Source of the DNA: Anaerofilum hominis
GTDB taxonomy: Bacteria > Bacillota > Clostridia > Oscillospirales > Ruminococcaceae
Direction of reading: 5' to 3'
NCBI RefSeq assembly: GCF_014287275.1
Contig: NZ_JACONZ010000005.1
Span: forward strand, 62,001-126,000
Length of the DNA: 64,000 nucleotides
The notes under the pieces: generated by a model
Told to the model about the DNA's origin: nothing
What the model saw: only the letters and a program-made list of their open reading frames with translations
The model's database searches: none
In this document: piece after piece, positions 13,127-21,555 of the stretch
How the letters are laid out: each line of letters starts with the position of its first letter
Position numbering within the stretch: position 1 is the first letter of the stretch
Made by a program: the position numbers and the translations under genes

Positions 13127-13594
13127 ATGAAAGTTAAAACCAACCGTTTGATCGCCTCCGGGCTGTTCAGCATTCTTTTCATCGGCGAGCTGTACCTCAT
13201 CCTCTCGGTCATCAACCAGTTCGGCACCACCAATGTGGCGATCGGCCATCTGCTGGTGATCGGCGGCGTGCTGTTGCTGCCGGTGTTTGCGGTGCTCATC
13301 GCAAACCCCTGTTTCGAGCATCGGGCGGTCAAAAGCGCGGTGCTGTACAGCGGTGTGCTGTACGCCTGCGCCTGCGCGCTGCTGTTCAGCTCCGGCTCCA
13401 TGCTGTACGCCACCGGCCTGCAGTCTGAGACGCAGACTGTCGGTTATTATGTCGTCGCCGCCAAGGTGGTGCTGGTCGTCGTGGCGCTGGTGATCGCCGC
13501 CTTTGAGCCCAAGGGAGTGGAGATGCTGAACGACTGCGCCGAGGAGACCGCCGCTGAGATCAGCGACGATGAAGCGGGAAAAATGGGCCTGTAA
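13127..13594 (+). CDS. Small membrane protein of unknown function
   Basis: A 155-aa protein with about four hydrophobic segments (around residues 10-30, 40-60, 70-90 and 103-121) and a short acidic cytoplasmic tail. A good ribosome-binding site (AAGGGAG) precedes the ATG, and a TATAAT at 13063-13068 suggests its own promoter. I do not recognise the family. It sits between gyrA and a strong terminator, so it is probably a single-gene unit. Confidence 0.7.
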   Translation: MKVKTNRLIASGLFSILFIGELYLILSVINQFGTTNVAIGHLLVIGGVLLLPVFAVLIANPCFEHRAVKSAVLYSGVLYACACALLFSSGSMLYATGLQSETQTVGYYVVAAKVVLVVVALVIAAFEPKGVEMLNDCAEETAAEISDDEAGKMGL

Positions 13595-13611
13595 AAAACC
13601 GGGATATCGAT

Positions 13612-13651
13612 AAAAAACCTCCGGCAGCGCTGAAAGCTGCCGGAGGTTTTT
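13612..13651 (+). terminator. Rho-independent terminator
   Basis: Perfect 11-bp stem (13618-13628 with 13636-13646), 7-nt loop, A-run before and T-run after. It ends the unit containing the small membrane protein gene and could work in both directions. Confidence 0.9.
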
Positions 13652-14020
13652 GCATGCAGAAAACGGCCCGCTGCACATTGCTCCCCGCGGGGCAATTGCC
13701 GGTTTTCGGCGAGGAGAGGTATGCACCGCCGGGTGCGGGCACAAAAGCCGCGTTTTCCCGCCCGGGCACAAAAAAGGGGTGAAAGGCGGGGCCAGGGCGC
13801 GCGGGGCAAAAAGATGTGGGCTGCGGCGCGGAGAACCGCGCCCCCCGCACCGCCTTTCCCGCCAAAACAGCCGCCTGCTGTCCCCGGGGAAGCATTGTTT
13901 TTTGCACTTCCCCCCGCGCACTCGGGATCCCCGCGCCGGGTCCCCAAAAAATTGCCGCGCCGTCGGTTTTGCGGGTTTTGCCGGTTTGGATACCCTGACC
14001 CGGGCCGCAATGCAGGAAGA
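13652..14020. other. Intergenic region without recognised gene
   Basis: GC-rich sequence between two terminators. Several frames are open, as expected from base composition, but none has a supported start, ribosome-binding site or familiar protein sequence. I see nothing functional. Confidence 0.4.
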
Positions 14021-14079
14021 TCAGACAAAAGACCGGCCCCGGGCTGTCGCTTTCGCCCCGGGGCCGGTCTTTTGTCTGA
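14021..14079. terminator. Bidirectional terminator after DUF1540 gene
   Basis: Long inverted repeat: TCAGACAAAAGACCGGCCCC at 14021-14040 pairs with the mirror arm ending at 14079, with a loop of about 12 nt. The T-rich ends suit termination of the minus-strand DUF1540 gene, whose stop is 6 bp away. Confidence 0.85.
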
Positions 14080-14084
14080 AATGC

Positions 14085-14264
14085 TCAGTACTCGTTTTTG
14101 GCGCGGAAAGAAGCGCACTCGGTGCACTGCTTGTCGGTGGCCTTATCGGTGTTGCAGCAGCAGACCTCGATGGAATCCAGCGCGCAGCAGGGCTCGCAGT
14201 CGCAGTGGTTGGCGCACTCGTTGATGGTGCAGCGGATGCAGTGATTGGCATGATTTTTGTCCAT
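14085..14264 (-). CDS. DUF1540 cysteine-rich protein
   Basis: A 59-aa cysteine-rich protein matching DUF1540: CIRCTINECANHCDCEPCC followed by IEVCCCNTDK and ending QCTECASF. The spaced cysteines probably bind metal. Function is unknown; the family is common in spore-forming Clostridia. The start at 14264 has an AGGAGGA site. The frame is open to 14312 but that extension lies upstream of the Shine-Dalgarno. Confidence 0.88.
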   Translation of the reverse strand: MDKNHANHCIRCTINECANHCDCEPCCALDSIEVCCCNTDKATDKQCTECASFRAKNEY

Positions 14265-14577
14265 GTTCAGTTCCTCCTGAAAGTGAGATCCGTTTTTGAT
14301 GGGTTTCAGCAAAAATTTATTTTAAGAGCCCTGTTCCCCGCTGCGGTGCGGCGGCCGGAACAGATGGCCGAAAAGATCAGCCATGCGGCCCTCTCCGGAC
14401 CGCGGCCTTAAAACCAAAAAGCGCGCCGAGACGTCTCTCTGCCGGCCGGACAACTTTTGCCCCGGGCCGGTCAGATCCCGCGTTTGATCTTAGTATGTCC
14501 CCGCACCCCCGGCGCTATTCCCGCAGGGAAGAATATCTGAAAAAATGCCGCCTGGCGCGGCGGGTAAGGTGCGGGGC

Positions 14578-14965
14578 CTAAAATCCCAGTCTACCTGCTA
14601 TGGAAAATCACCGCAGGTGGGAAAAAGTGCCGTGGCTAGAGAAGCCCAAGATTTAAAACTGCGATTTGCCTGTTGTAGGGAGACACCGCAGATGGAAAAA
14701 TGCTTCCACGGAAAAGGTTTTGGGTCTAAAAGCCGCGGTCCGCCCGCCAGGAGGAGGTGTCGCAGAGGAAAAAAGCGCCGTAGCGGGCGAAATGCAACAT
14801 CTAAAACTGTGATCCGTCTGCCAAGGGAGACGCCGCAGGGGAAAAAATACTGTGCCGGAAGGGCGCTGCAGCGGAAGAGATGCGCGGTCTAAAAACCGCG
14901 GTCTGCCAGCCAGGAGAGCGCCGCAGAGGGAAAAAAGCTCCAGCGCAGAAGAGGCCGGCACCCTC
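14578..14965. repeat. Degenerate 75-bp tandem repeat, five units
   Basis: Five diverged units, each beginning with (C/T)TAAAA. The T of TAAAA is at 14579, 14654, 14727, 14802 and 14890, so the periods are 75, 73, 75 and 88 bp. After TAAAA each unit has a C(T/C)G(C/T)G(A/G)T-like block and then an (A)GGGAGAC(A/G)CCGCAG...GGAAAAA block. No unit encodes a conserved peptide. The rest of the gap around it (14265-14577 and 14966-15357) has no recognised gene. Confidence 0.75.
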
Positions 14966-15357
14966 CAAAAATACAGCAAAAGCCCGGCCAGGCGGAACTT
15001 TTTAACCCCTTTTCCCTCTTTGGGCCCTTGCGGCGCGGTGGTGCAGCGCCTCCCCACAGGCAAAATGAAAGTACGCACCCACCCCTTTTTGCCCCACACG
15101 CCGCTTTTTCCCGCGCGCGCCCGCAGCGGCGCAGTTTTTGACGATCGTCTCTGCAACATCTCTCCTGGAGTTTCCACTCGGGGAAATTTTATTTTATTTC
15201 CAATTTTTCTCTTTCCGCCTGAAACGTGCGGATAATTTTTCTAGGGCAAGGCAAAATGACCCCTTGTGCAGCCGCCGCAACCGAAGCAAAGAGTGCGACT
15301 TTTCAAACTAAAAATTTGAATAATAATAAAAAAATATCGAAAAACAATAAAAAATAC

Positions 15358-15386
15358 TTGCTTTTCAATATCACATATGATATACT
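15358..15386 (+). promoter_or_regulatory. Promoter of the DUF2975/XRE unit
   Basis: TTGCTT (15358-15363) and TATACT (15381-15386) are spaced 17 bp apart, inside a strikingly AT-rich 90-bp island. It lies 31 bp upstream of the small secreted-protein gene. Confidence 0.75.
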
Positions 15387-15416
15387 CAGCCACAGAAAGG
15401 GAAGGAGGCGTCCGGG

Positions 15417-15662
15417 ATGCAGAGATGGGCGGCAGTTTTGTGTCTGTGCCTGTTGATGCCGGTCATGGTCTGTTTGCGGGCCGGCGGGCAAGAGGACGCG
15501 CCGCCCCAGCGGACCGAATGGCGTCGCGGGGTGCAGCGGGACGCGTGCAACACGGTCTGCTGCACCGCCGCGGTCCCCGATGGGGCGCTGGTGTCCGTTC
15601 TTCTGGTGGAGGGACGTCCCGCGGTGATCCGCGTTTCCGTCCCCAGGCAGGACGGTCCCTGA
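15417..15662 (+). CDS. Small secreted or membrane-anchored protein
   Basis: An 81-aa product with a hydrophobic N-terminus (about residues 4-20) that looks like a signal peptide or anchor, then a short polar region with a CNTVCC cluster at about 44-49. The ATG follows an excellent GGAAGGAGG site and the promoter at 15358-15386. I do not recognise the family. It is the first gene of a unit with the DUF2975 and XRE genes. Confidence 0.6.
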   Translation: MQRWAAVLCLCLLMPVMVCLRAGGQEDAPPQRTEWRRGVQRDACNTVCCTAAVPDGALVSVLLVEGRPAVIRVSVPRQDGP

Positions 15663-15726
15663 GGCCACCGTTCCCGCTCTTTTGCCGGCCGGGGCCGGAG
15701 ATCTCATCCAAGGAGGAAATAGTACT

Positions 15727-16191
15727 ATGTGGAACAAAAACCGCTCTCTGCTGCTCTCCCGCATCGCGGTGGGGATCTTTCTGGGGCTGCTGATCCTTGC
15801 GGCGGCGGCCGCGCCCACCCTCACCAAGCTGTTTCTCGATTTCAGCCGCGCCCCGATGGAGGGCATGAGCCGCCAGCAGGCGCTGCTCTGCTTTCTCATC
15901 ACGGAATACGCCTCCGTGTTCCCCGCCGGGGCGCTGCTCTGGAACCTGCACCGTCTGCTGCAGCGCATCGGCAAAGCGCAGGTCTTTGTGCCCGCCAACG
16001 AGTCCGCGCTGCGTCTCATCAGCTGGTGCTGCATCGCCGAGGCAGCCATCTGCCTGGTAAGCGCCGCGTATTATATCCCTTTCCTGCTTGTGTCGGTGGC
16101 GGCGGGGTTCATGGCGCTGATCGTGCGGGTGATCAAAAATGTTTTCGCCGAGGCGATCGCGCTCAAGGCTGAAAACGACTATACCATTTAA
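15727..16191 (+). CDS. DUF2975 membrane protein
   Basis: A 154-aa protein with about four membrane segments and the DUF2975 pattern, including the central NLHRLLQRIGKAQVFVPANE block and the C-terminal VIKNVFAEAIALKAENDYTI. DUF2975 proteins are usually encoded next to a small YozG-like HTH regulator, as here, and are of unknown function. The ATG at 15727 follows AAGGAGG. The frame is open upstream but without a start signal. Confidence 0.85.
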   Translation: MWNKNRSLLLSRIAVGIFLGLLILAAAAAPTLTKLFLDFSRAPMEGMSRQQALLCFLITEYASVFPAGALLWNLHRLLQRIGKAQVFVPANESALRLISWCCIAEAAICLVSAAYYIPFLLVSVAAGFMALIVRVIKNVFAEAIALKAENDYTI

Positions 16192-16205
16192 GGGGGCCGG
16201 GAGCT

Positions 16206-16418
16206 ATGCCGATCATTGTCAACCTGGACGTCATGATGGCCCGCCGCAAGATCTCGGCCGGGGAACTGGCCGAGCGGGTGGGCATCACGCCGGCCAACCT
16301 TTCCATCCTCAAGAACAACAAGGCGCGGGCGGTGCGGTTTTCCACATTGGAGGCTCTCTGCCGCGAGCTGGACTGTCAGCCCGCCGATCTGCTGGAATAT
16401 CGAGAAGAAGATCTCTGA
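16206..16418 (+). CDS. YozG-like XRE/Cro HTH regulator
   Basis: A 70-aa helix-turn-helix protein: IVNLDVMMARRKISAGELAERVGITPANLSILKN, then FSTLEALCRELDCQPADLLEY. This is the Cro/CI-type (YozG-like) family that pairs with DUF2975 membrane proteins. It starts 14 bp after the DUF2975 stop with a GGGAG site, so both are probably co-transcribed. The pair may form a small membrane-linked regulatory module. Confidence 0.9.
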   Translation: MPIIVNLDVMMARRKISAGELAERVGITPANLSILKNNKARAVRFSTLEALCRELDCQPADLLEYREEDL

Positions 16419-16452
16419 AGCGGCGCGGCCCCTGCAGCGGCGGGGCAGCTGT

Positions 16453-16963
16453 CCTGCAGTCCGCAGTCATTCTGTAACCTGTGGGAGTTTTATTGGCTGC
16501 AAGCATCCCATAGTCTGCGGCTCTTCTGATGCTCACGGACACTCTGCTGATCGCAGGCATCTTACTGCCCACGAAACATCATTGTCCAAAAGAATCCCGT
16601 GGTCTGCAGTTGTCCCATTACCCGCGGCTGTCCCGCTGTCCGCAGGTGCACTTATTGTTCATCAGCATCCTGCAGTTTCACCCCGTTTATCCGCGGCTCT
16701 CCGCTGCCGCAGCTATCCTGTTGTCTGCAGTCATTCCGTAACCTGTGGGAGCTTCATTGATGCAGGCGTCCCGTGGCCTGCGGTCATCCGCTGCCCACAG
16801 GTGCTCCGTTCCCCGCAGTTATCCTGCAGCCCACAGGCATCCTTGCTGCCCGCGGCCATGCCAGTGTCCGTCAGCACCCTGCAGTTTGCAGCTGCCCCAT
16901 TACCCGCAGTTATCCCGCTGCTGTGCAGCAGCCCCCTGCCCCGCCCTTGTCCACAGGCAGGTG
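16453..16963. repeat. Degenerate 18-bp minisatellite, about 28 units
   Basis: The sequence falls into consecutive 18-bp units that keep phase for more than 500 bp with only an occasional 17- or 19-bp unit. Unit starts include 16453, 16471, 16489, 16507, 16525 and 16543. A rough consensus is CCYRTWGYCYGCRGKYAT. It fills most of the gap between the XRE gene and the DUF4173-like gene. Several frames are open through it, but none has a start signal or conserved protein. Confidence 0.85.
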
Positions 16964-17044
16964 CAAAAGTTTTTCTCCCTGTTCTGCCGAGAGAAAAAAC
17001 ACAGATACCCCATGAAATGATATCCTTGAGAGGAGGAGAGCACG

Positions 17045-19222
17045 ATGTGCCCTTCGCACCATTCAAACGACAGAGCGGCCGGAAGTGAAAAAAGGCCCCG
17101 CCCGGCCGCAAAAGAGGACAGGCGGAGCAGCTGTGCAGAGACCCGCCGGAGGGCGGCTGTTCTCCTGGCTGCCCTTGCCGCCGCTTTATGCTTTCTGTCT
17201 CTGGTCCTGCCCGGGTCCCTGCCGATGCAGTTCCATTTGCCGGCAGGCAGGCCTTTGCTTTTGGACACGGGGACCGCGCTGGCCTTTTCCACAGTCCTTG
17301 CAGGGGCCTTTCTCGCTGGGAGCGGTCTGTTTTATCCGGGACAAAAAACAGCGGCCGCAATATTTTGCGCCGCAGGCCCGCAGCCCGCTTCTCCCTCTCC
17401 GCGCCCGCGCCCGGAAAAAGGCTCGTCCGCCTCTGAACCGGTGAAACAGGGTACCGGGACGCCCGCGGGCGGAGCGGCTTCCCCCGTCCCTGACCCGCCC
17501 GCAGGCCCGCAGACCGCCTCTGACTCCCTGCCTGCGGCTGCCGCGGAACAACAGCCGCCCGCTTCCCCCATTCCTCACCCGAGCCCCAAAAAAAGCTCGT
17601 CCGCCTCTGAACCGGTGAAACAAGCTGCCGGGACGCCCGCGGGCGGAGCGGCTTCTCCCATCCCCAATCCGCCCGCAGGCCCGCAGACCGCCTCCGGCCC
17701 CCTGTCCGCGGCTGCCGCGGGCCCGCAGCCTGTCCGGCCGCCGCGGGTGTACGACCGGGTGGACGCTGTCTTTGCCCTGTGCGCATTTGCGCTGGGATAT
17801 CTGTTCCTGCGTCTGGTCACGGTTTTTTATGCGGGTGCGGGGGTGACGATTTTTGCAGCTCTCTATGCCGTGCTGGTGCTGGCTTACGCTCATTGCTCCG
17901 GCGTGAGATGCTCCCGGGCAGGCTGGGGCTGGCTGGCATTTTTTCTCGCCGACAGCCTGCTTTTTCTGCGGGGGATCGCCGCGCCGCTGCAGCCCGCCGC
18001 CCTCCTTTTTCTGGCCGGTCTGGCCGTTTACTGGACGCTGGTGCTTTTCGGCGCGCGGCTTTCCGGCCGCGTGGACGGCTGCCTTGGCGGCGATCTGCGC
18101 AACGCTTTCTGGTGGGGCCCTTTCGGCAATTTTTCCGCCCTGCCCGGCGCGCTGGCCCACGGCCTGAAACGGCGCGGACCGGGGCAAAAACAGCGGGGGG
18201 CCGCGGCGCCCGCCGTGCTGCTGGGCATCCTACTGACACTGCTGCTGATGCCTCTGGTGCTCTTTCTTCTCGCCGGGGCCGATCCCTCGTTTGAACGGGC
18301 GCTCAGCGTCCTGTTCGGCTGGATCGATTTCGACTTTCCCTCCGTGTTCCTGCGTTTGGTGCTGGCAGTGCCGGTCTCATTTTATCTGTTCGGCCTTTTT
18401 TGGGGCGCGCGCCGGGGGGCCGGGCTGCGGAGCAGCGCCGAAAAACTGTGTCAGGCCGCCGAAAAGCGCCGCTCGCTGGGGTTTGCCGCCGCAGGCATCC
18501 CCATCGCCGCCCTGCTGGCGGTTTATCTGATCTTTTTCGCCGCCCAGCTGCCCTATTTCGTCTCGGCCTTTTCCGACCTGCTGCCCGCAGGCTTCACCTA
18601 TGCCGGATATGCCCGCCGCGGATTTTTTGAACTGCTCTGGGTGACGGCGGTCAACTTGGCGCTGCTCTTTTTCCTCAAGCGCCGCGTCCGGCCCGGGGGC
18701 CGTGCCCGGCGGGTGCTGTCCGCCCTGCTCTGCGGGGCCACGCTGCTGCTGCTGGGCACGGCGGCGCGCAAACTGGGGCTGTATATCGGCATTTTCGGCC
18801 TCACCCGCAAGCGGGTCTGGGCCGCCTGGGCCATGGCTCTGGTGGGGGTGGTGGTGCTGCTGGCGCTGGCGGATGAGTTTCGGCAGCTGCCCCTGGCCCG
18901 CGCGCTGGCGCTGCTGTGCTGCGGCTGGTTCTTCCTGCTGTGCGCGGTGAACGCCGACAGCCTCGTGCTGCGGTACAACTGCGCCGCCTGGCAGGCGGGA
19001 CGTATCGAGGAGATGGACGTCTCTGCCGTAGACCCGGTCTTTGCCGCCGGGGCGCTGTACGAGATCCGCTGGTCCGCGTCGGATGCGGGGCTGCGGCAGC
19101 GCTGCGAAGAGGCTTTGGGGCGCGCTGCAAACAGAGAGCGACTGCGCGCCGAGAGCGGGGACCGGGCGGCCGGGTTCACGCTGGCAGGGCTGCGGGCCTC
19201 CCGGCTGGCCGAAAAAACATGA
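17045..19222 (+). CDS. DUF4173/DUF4153-like multipass membrane protein
   Basis: A 725-aa protein with about ten or more hydrophobic segments. After a basic N-terminus and two membrane segments comes a long Pro/Ala/Ser-rich stretch (about 115-235). The C-terminal half carries the DUF4173/DUF4153-type membrane core, including FTYAGYARRGFFELLWVTAVNL and GLTRKRVWAAWAMALVGV. Function is unknown for the family. The start has a strong GAGGAGGA site. The low-complexity part contains a tandem duplication. A terminator follows at 19252. Confidence 0.75.
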   Translation: MCPSHHSNDRAAGSEKRPRPAAKEDRRSSCAETRRRAAVLLAALAAALCFLSLVLPGSLPMQFHLPAGRPLLLDTGTALAFSTVLAGAFLAGSGLFYPGQKTAAAIFCAAGPQPASPSPRPRPEKGSSASEPVKQGTGTPAGGAASPVPDPPAGPQTASDSLPAAAAEQQPPASPIPHPSPKKSSSASEPVKQAAGTPAGGAASPIPNPPAGPQTASGPLSAAAAGPQPVRPPRVYDRVDAVFALCAFALGYLFLRLVTVFYAGAGVTIFAALYAVLVLAYAHCSGVRCSRAGWGWLAFFLADSLLFLRGIAAPLQPAALLFLAGLAVYWTLVLFGARLSGRVDGCLGGDLRNAFWWGPFGNFSALPGALAHGLKRRGPGQKQRGAAAPAVLLGILLTLLLMPLVLFLLAGADPSFERALSVLFGWIDFDFPSVFLRLVLAVPVSFYLFGLFWGARRGAGLRSSAEKLCQAAEKRRSLGFAAAGIPIAALLAVYLIFFAAQLPYFVSAFSDLLPAGFTYAGYARRGFFELLWVTAVNLALLFFLKRRVRPGGRARRVLSALLCGATLLLLGTAARKLGLYIGIFGLTRKRVWAAWAMALVGVVVLLALADEFRQLPLARALALLCCGWFFLLCAVNADSLVLRYNCAAWQAGRIEEMDVSAVDPVFAAGALYEIRWSASDAGLRQRCEEALGRAANRERLRAESGDRAAGFTLAGLRASRLAEKT
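17421..17720 (+). repeat. In-gene 174-bp tandem duplication
   Basis: GCTCGTCCGCCTCTGAACCG occurs at 17421 and again at 17595, and roughly 125 bp downstream of each copy align closely. The period of 174 bp keeps frame and duplicates 58 residues, including SSASEPVKQ and TPAGGAASP. It lies in the linker of the DUF4173-like protein. Confidence 0.85.
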
Positions 19223-19251
19223 TCTCCCATTTCCATCACAGGCGCATCAGG

Positions 19252-19286
19252 CCAGCGGTTTCCACAAGGAAACCGCTGGTTTTTTG
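19252..19286 (+). terminator. Rho-independent terminator
   Basis: Perfect 12-bp stem (19252-19263 with 19268-19279), 4-nt loop, and a run of seven T residues. It ends the DUF4173-like gene. Confidence 0.92.
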
Positions 19287-19309
19287 TGAGGAAAAGAGAG
19301 ACTCTGCGC

Positions 19310-19338
19310 TGTTCGCGGGCTGTGGAAACTGCTATACT
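19310..19338 (+). promoter_or_regulatory. Promoter of first membrane protease
   Basis: TATACT at 19333-19338 with an extended -10 TGC, and a weak -35 TGTTCG 17 bp upstream. The same arrangement (TGTCGC, 17 bp, TGC-TATACT) precedes the paralogous gene, which suggests shared control. Confidence 0.6.
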
Positions 19339-19368
19339 TAAAAACGGGAGCGGGAGGTGCAGGGAGAC

Positions 19369-21252
19369 ATGAGGACAAAAGAAAAATTTGCGGCGGCGCT
19401 GGCGGTCTTGCTGCTGTTGCTGCTGTTCACTGCGACCCTCCCGGCGCCCGGCGGGGTGCCCGAGGCGGTGCTGCGCGCCCGGAACGGCGTGGTGCGGATC
19501 TTCATCGGCCCGGACGAGCCCTCTGGCTCCGGGTTTGCCCTCTCCAGCGACAGCTCGGGGGTGTTGATCCTCACCAGTTACCATGTGGTAAAAGACCAGC
19601 CGAAATTGTATTGCTACTTTGACGGCGCGGGGCCGGTGCAGCTGGAGATCAAGGCGGTGTCGGAGGAGCAGGACCTGTGTGTGCTGCAGACCGGGTACGA
19701 GATCGAGGGGCTGGAACCGCTGCCTCTGGCGGACACGATCTCCGTCGGCAAAACGGTCTATGCGCTGGGATATCCAGGCGTAGTGGACGATTTTTCCGGG
19801 CAGACGGCGCTGAGGATACAGGAGATGACGGTGAGCGACGGCATCGTCAGCGCCCTCCAGTCCGCCCTCACGGTGGGAAACCGCATGCGTGCCGTCAAGA
19901 TCATCCAGACCAACGCGAACATGCATAACGGAAATTCCGGCGGGCCGCTCGTCAATGAAAAAGGGCAGGTCGTCGGCGTCAGTACGATGGGGATAAAAGC
20001 GGGTCTCGCTTTCGGCTTCAACGGCGCGGTGCATCTGGACGAAGTGCGCCGTTTTCTTGAGGGGAACGGCATTGAGTATCGGAAAAGCGGCCCCAGCCAG
20101 CCGCTGATGCTGTCTGCGGCTGCGGTGATCGTGGCTGCGGCTGCGGCGGTGCTCCTGGCGGCCGCGCTGCGGCGCAGAAACTGCCGTGGCCCGGCCGGTG
20201 CGGGCCAGGATGCGCGCAGGCAGCCCCCCGCGCTGGCCGCGCAGACGCCGCCGGCCGTCTGGGCCGCTGCCTCGGCAGCAGCGCCGGTCTCGGGGTACGG
20301 CGTGTCGCAGCTGCCGCAGCATCCGTCTGCCCCGGGGGCGGTGCAGGGCGGCGCGCAGCCCGCCGCCTCCCCTGTCCCGGCCGGTGTGCAGCAGCGCCGC
20401 AAAAGCCGCTGGGGATGGTTTGCGGCGGCGGTTTTGCTGGTGGCCGGGGTCTTTTCGTGGTATACCCGGGAGACCTATCTCGAACTGCGGGACGCGTGGG
20501 AACAGGCGAATTATGCCCAGGTGGCGCTCTGCTACCAGCATGCGCCCTGGGTCCAGGTCTGGACGGGCCCCGAGAAGAAGCTGTACAGCGAAGCGAGGGT
20601 AAATGTGGAAAACTACGAGCTGCAAAAAGCGATCCGGCTTTTTCAACAGCTGGACGGCTACCGCGATTCCCGCAGACAGATCCGGATGGCGGAAACATAT
20701 TTGAAAGTGATCAACGGTTTTCAGGAGGATCCCCTCTCAGAATATCTGGCGCTGCAGGAGATCAGGGGATATCTGGACAGCGAAACAAGGATGGAAGCCC
20801 TGTGGCCGCAGCTGTACCAAAAAGGGGTGGAAAAGCTGCGGGCCGGACAGTTTTCCGCCGCGGCGGAGTATTTTGAGCACCTGCCCGAGGGGTATGACGG
20901 GACAGAACTTTATTCTTCCCTGCTGAGCAGTTATGCGGAGGTGGAGCGCGGCGGCGGCCCAAAGAGCTGTTATGCGCTTGCAGTGAGCTGCGGGAACGCG
21001 GGCATCAAGCTCCCCCTTTTTTTGATCGACACCTATCTGAGCGAGTTTGTGCAGGGGATATGGGTCTCCCCGGACGGCTGGTGGTTTGAAAAGACCGAAG
21101 AGGGCTATGCCTCCAACCTCGGCATACAGGGCGATTATCGCTTTGAAAGAAGCGGGATGTACGGCGCAGATGTGGTGAAATTTGACTTTCAGGACGCCGA
21201 CCACATGAGGCTGATCTACAACGGCCGCCAGTATGACCTGACCCGCCGCTGA
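19369..21252 (+). CDS. Membrane-anchored trypsin-like protease A
   Basis: About 627 aa. An N-terminal signal or anchor segment (8-24) is followed by a trypsin-like (S1C/HtrA-like) protease domain with H72 (TSYHVV), D102 (EEQDLCVL) and S190 (GNSGGP). No PDZ domain follows. Instead there is a membrane segment (246-268), an Arg start and a Pro/Ala-rich linker (269-345), then KSRW and a second membrane segment (348-364). A helical TPR-like region with AIRLFQQLDGYRDS follows, and a final beta-like module starting near SPDGWWFEKTEEGY. Charges predict protease and C-terminal part outside, linker inside. GTG 19357 is an alternative start. A close paralogue follows. Confidence 0.8.
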   Translation: MRTKEKFAAALAVLLLLLLFTATLPAPGGVPEAVLRARNGVVRIFIGPDEPSGSGFALSSDSSGVLILTSYHVVKDQPKLYCYFDGAGPVQLEIKAVSEEQDLCVLQTGYEIEGLEPLPLADTISVGKTVYALGYPGVVDDFSGQTALRIQEMTVSDGIVSALQSALTVGNRMRAVKIIQTNANMHNGNSGGPLVNEKGQVVGVSTMGIKAGLAFGFNGAVHLDEVRRFLEGNGIEYRKSGPSQPLMLSAAAVIVAAAAAVLLAAALRRRNCRGPAGAGQDARRQPPALAAQTPPAVWAAASAAAPVSGYGVSQLPQHPSAPGAVQGGAQPAASPVPAGVQQRRKSRWGWFAAAVLLVAGVFSWYTRETYLELRDAWEQANYAQVALCYQHAPWVQVWTGPEKKLYSEARVNVENYELQKAIRLFQQLDGYRDSRRQIRMAETYLKVINGFQEDPLSEYLALQEIRGYLDSETRMEALWPQLYQKGVEKLRAGQFSAAAEYFEHLPEGYDGTELYSSLLSSYAEVERGGGPKSCYALAVSCGNAGIKLPLFLIDTYLSEFVQGIWVSPDGWWFEKTEEGYASNLGIQGDYRFERSGMYGADVVKFDFQDADHMRLIYNGRQYDLTRR

Positions 21253-21369
21253 AAAAATTCCGCCGCCGCATCCAGGCACCTGCCCGCGCCGGGCGGCATA
21301 CCATAACTCAGGCGCGCGCCTTGGAATATGGGCGTCCCGCCGGTGCCCTGGCAGCGGCAGGGCCGTCAC

Positions 21370-21407
21370 CAGAACGGGGCCGGAGGTTTTCCTCCGGCCC
21401 CGTTCTG
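21370..21407. terminator. Perfect inverted repeat between paralogous proteases
   Basis: A 17-bp perfect stem (21370-21386 with 21391-21407) and a TTTT loop. It lacks a proper T-tract, so it is a weak terminator or an mRNA-stabilising hairpin. The other sequence in this 303-bp spacer is the promoter of protease B. Confidence 0.6.
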
Positions 21408-21490
21408 CATGCGCTGCGGCAAAAAAATCGAACCGTGAAATTGAACAGGAAAAACAGAAAAAATTGTATCCGTTTGAAGGATCCCGGCCC

Positions 21491-21519
21491 TGTCGCAAAT
21501 TTTGCAGAAATGCTATACT
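21491..21519 (+). promoter_or_regulatory. Promoter of second membrane protease
   Basis: TATACT at 21514-21519 with TGC in front, and TGTCGC at 21491-21496 with 17-bp spacing. The block from TCGC to TATACT resembles the block upstream of protease A. Confidence 0.6.
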
Positions 21520-21555
21520 GAAGACAGCGACAAAAAAGGGGGAGGAACGGCGCGG

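Noticed and set aside
16453..16963. CRISPR array
   Set aside because: Units are contiguous with no unique spacers and no cas genes are in the window.
16582..17088. Open frame through the 18-bp repeat
   Set aside because: Open because the repeat lacks stop triplets in phase; no ribosome-binding site, no homology, and it simply mirrors the DNA period.
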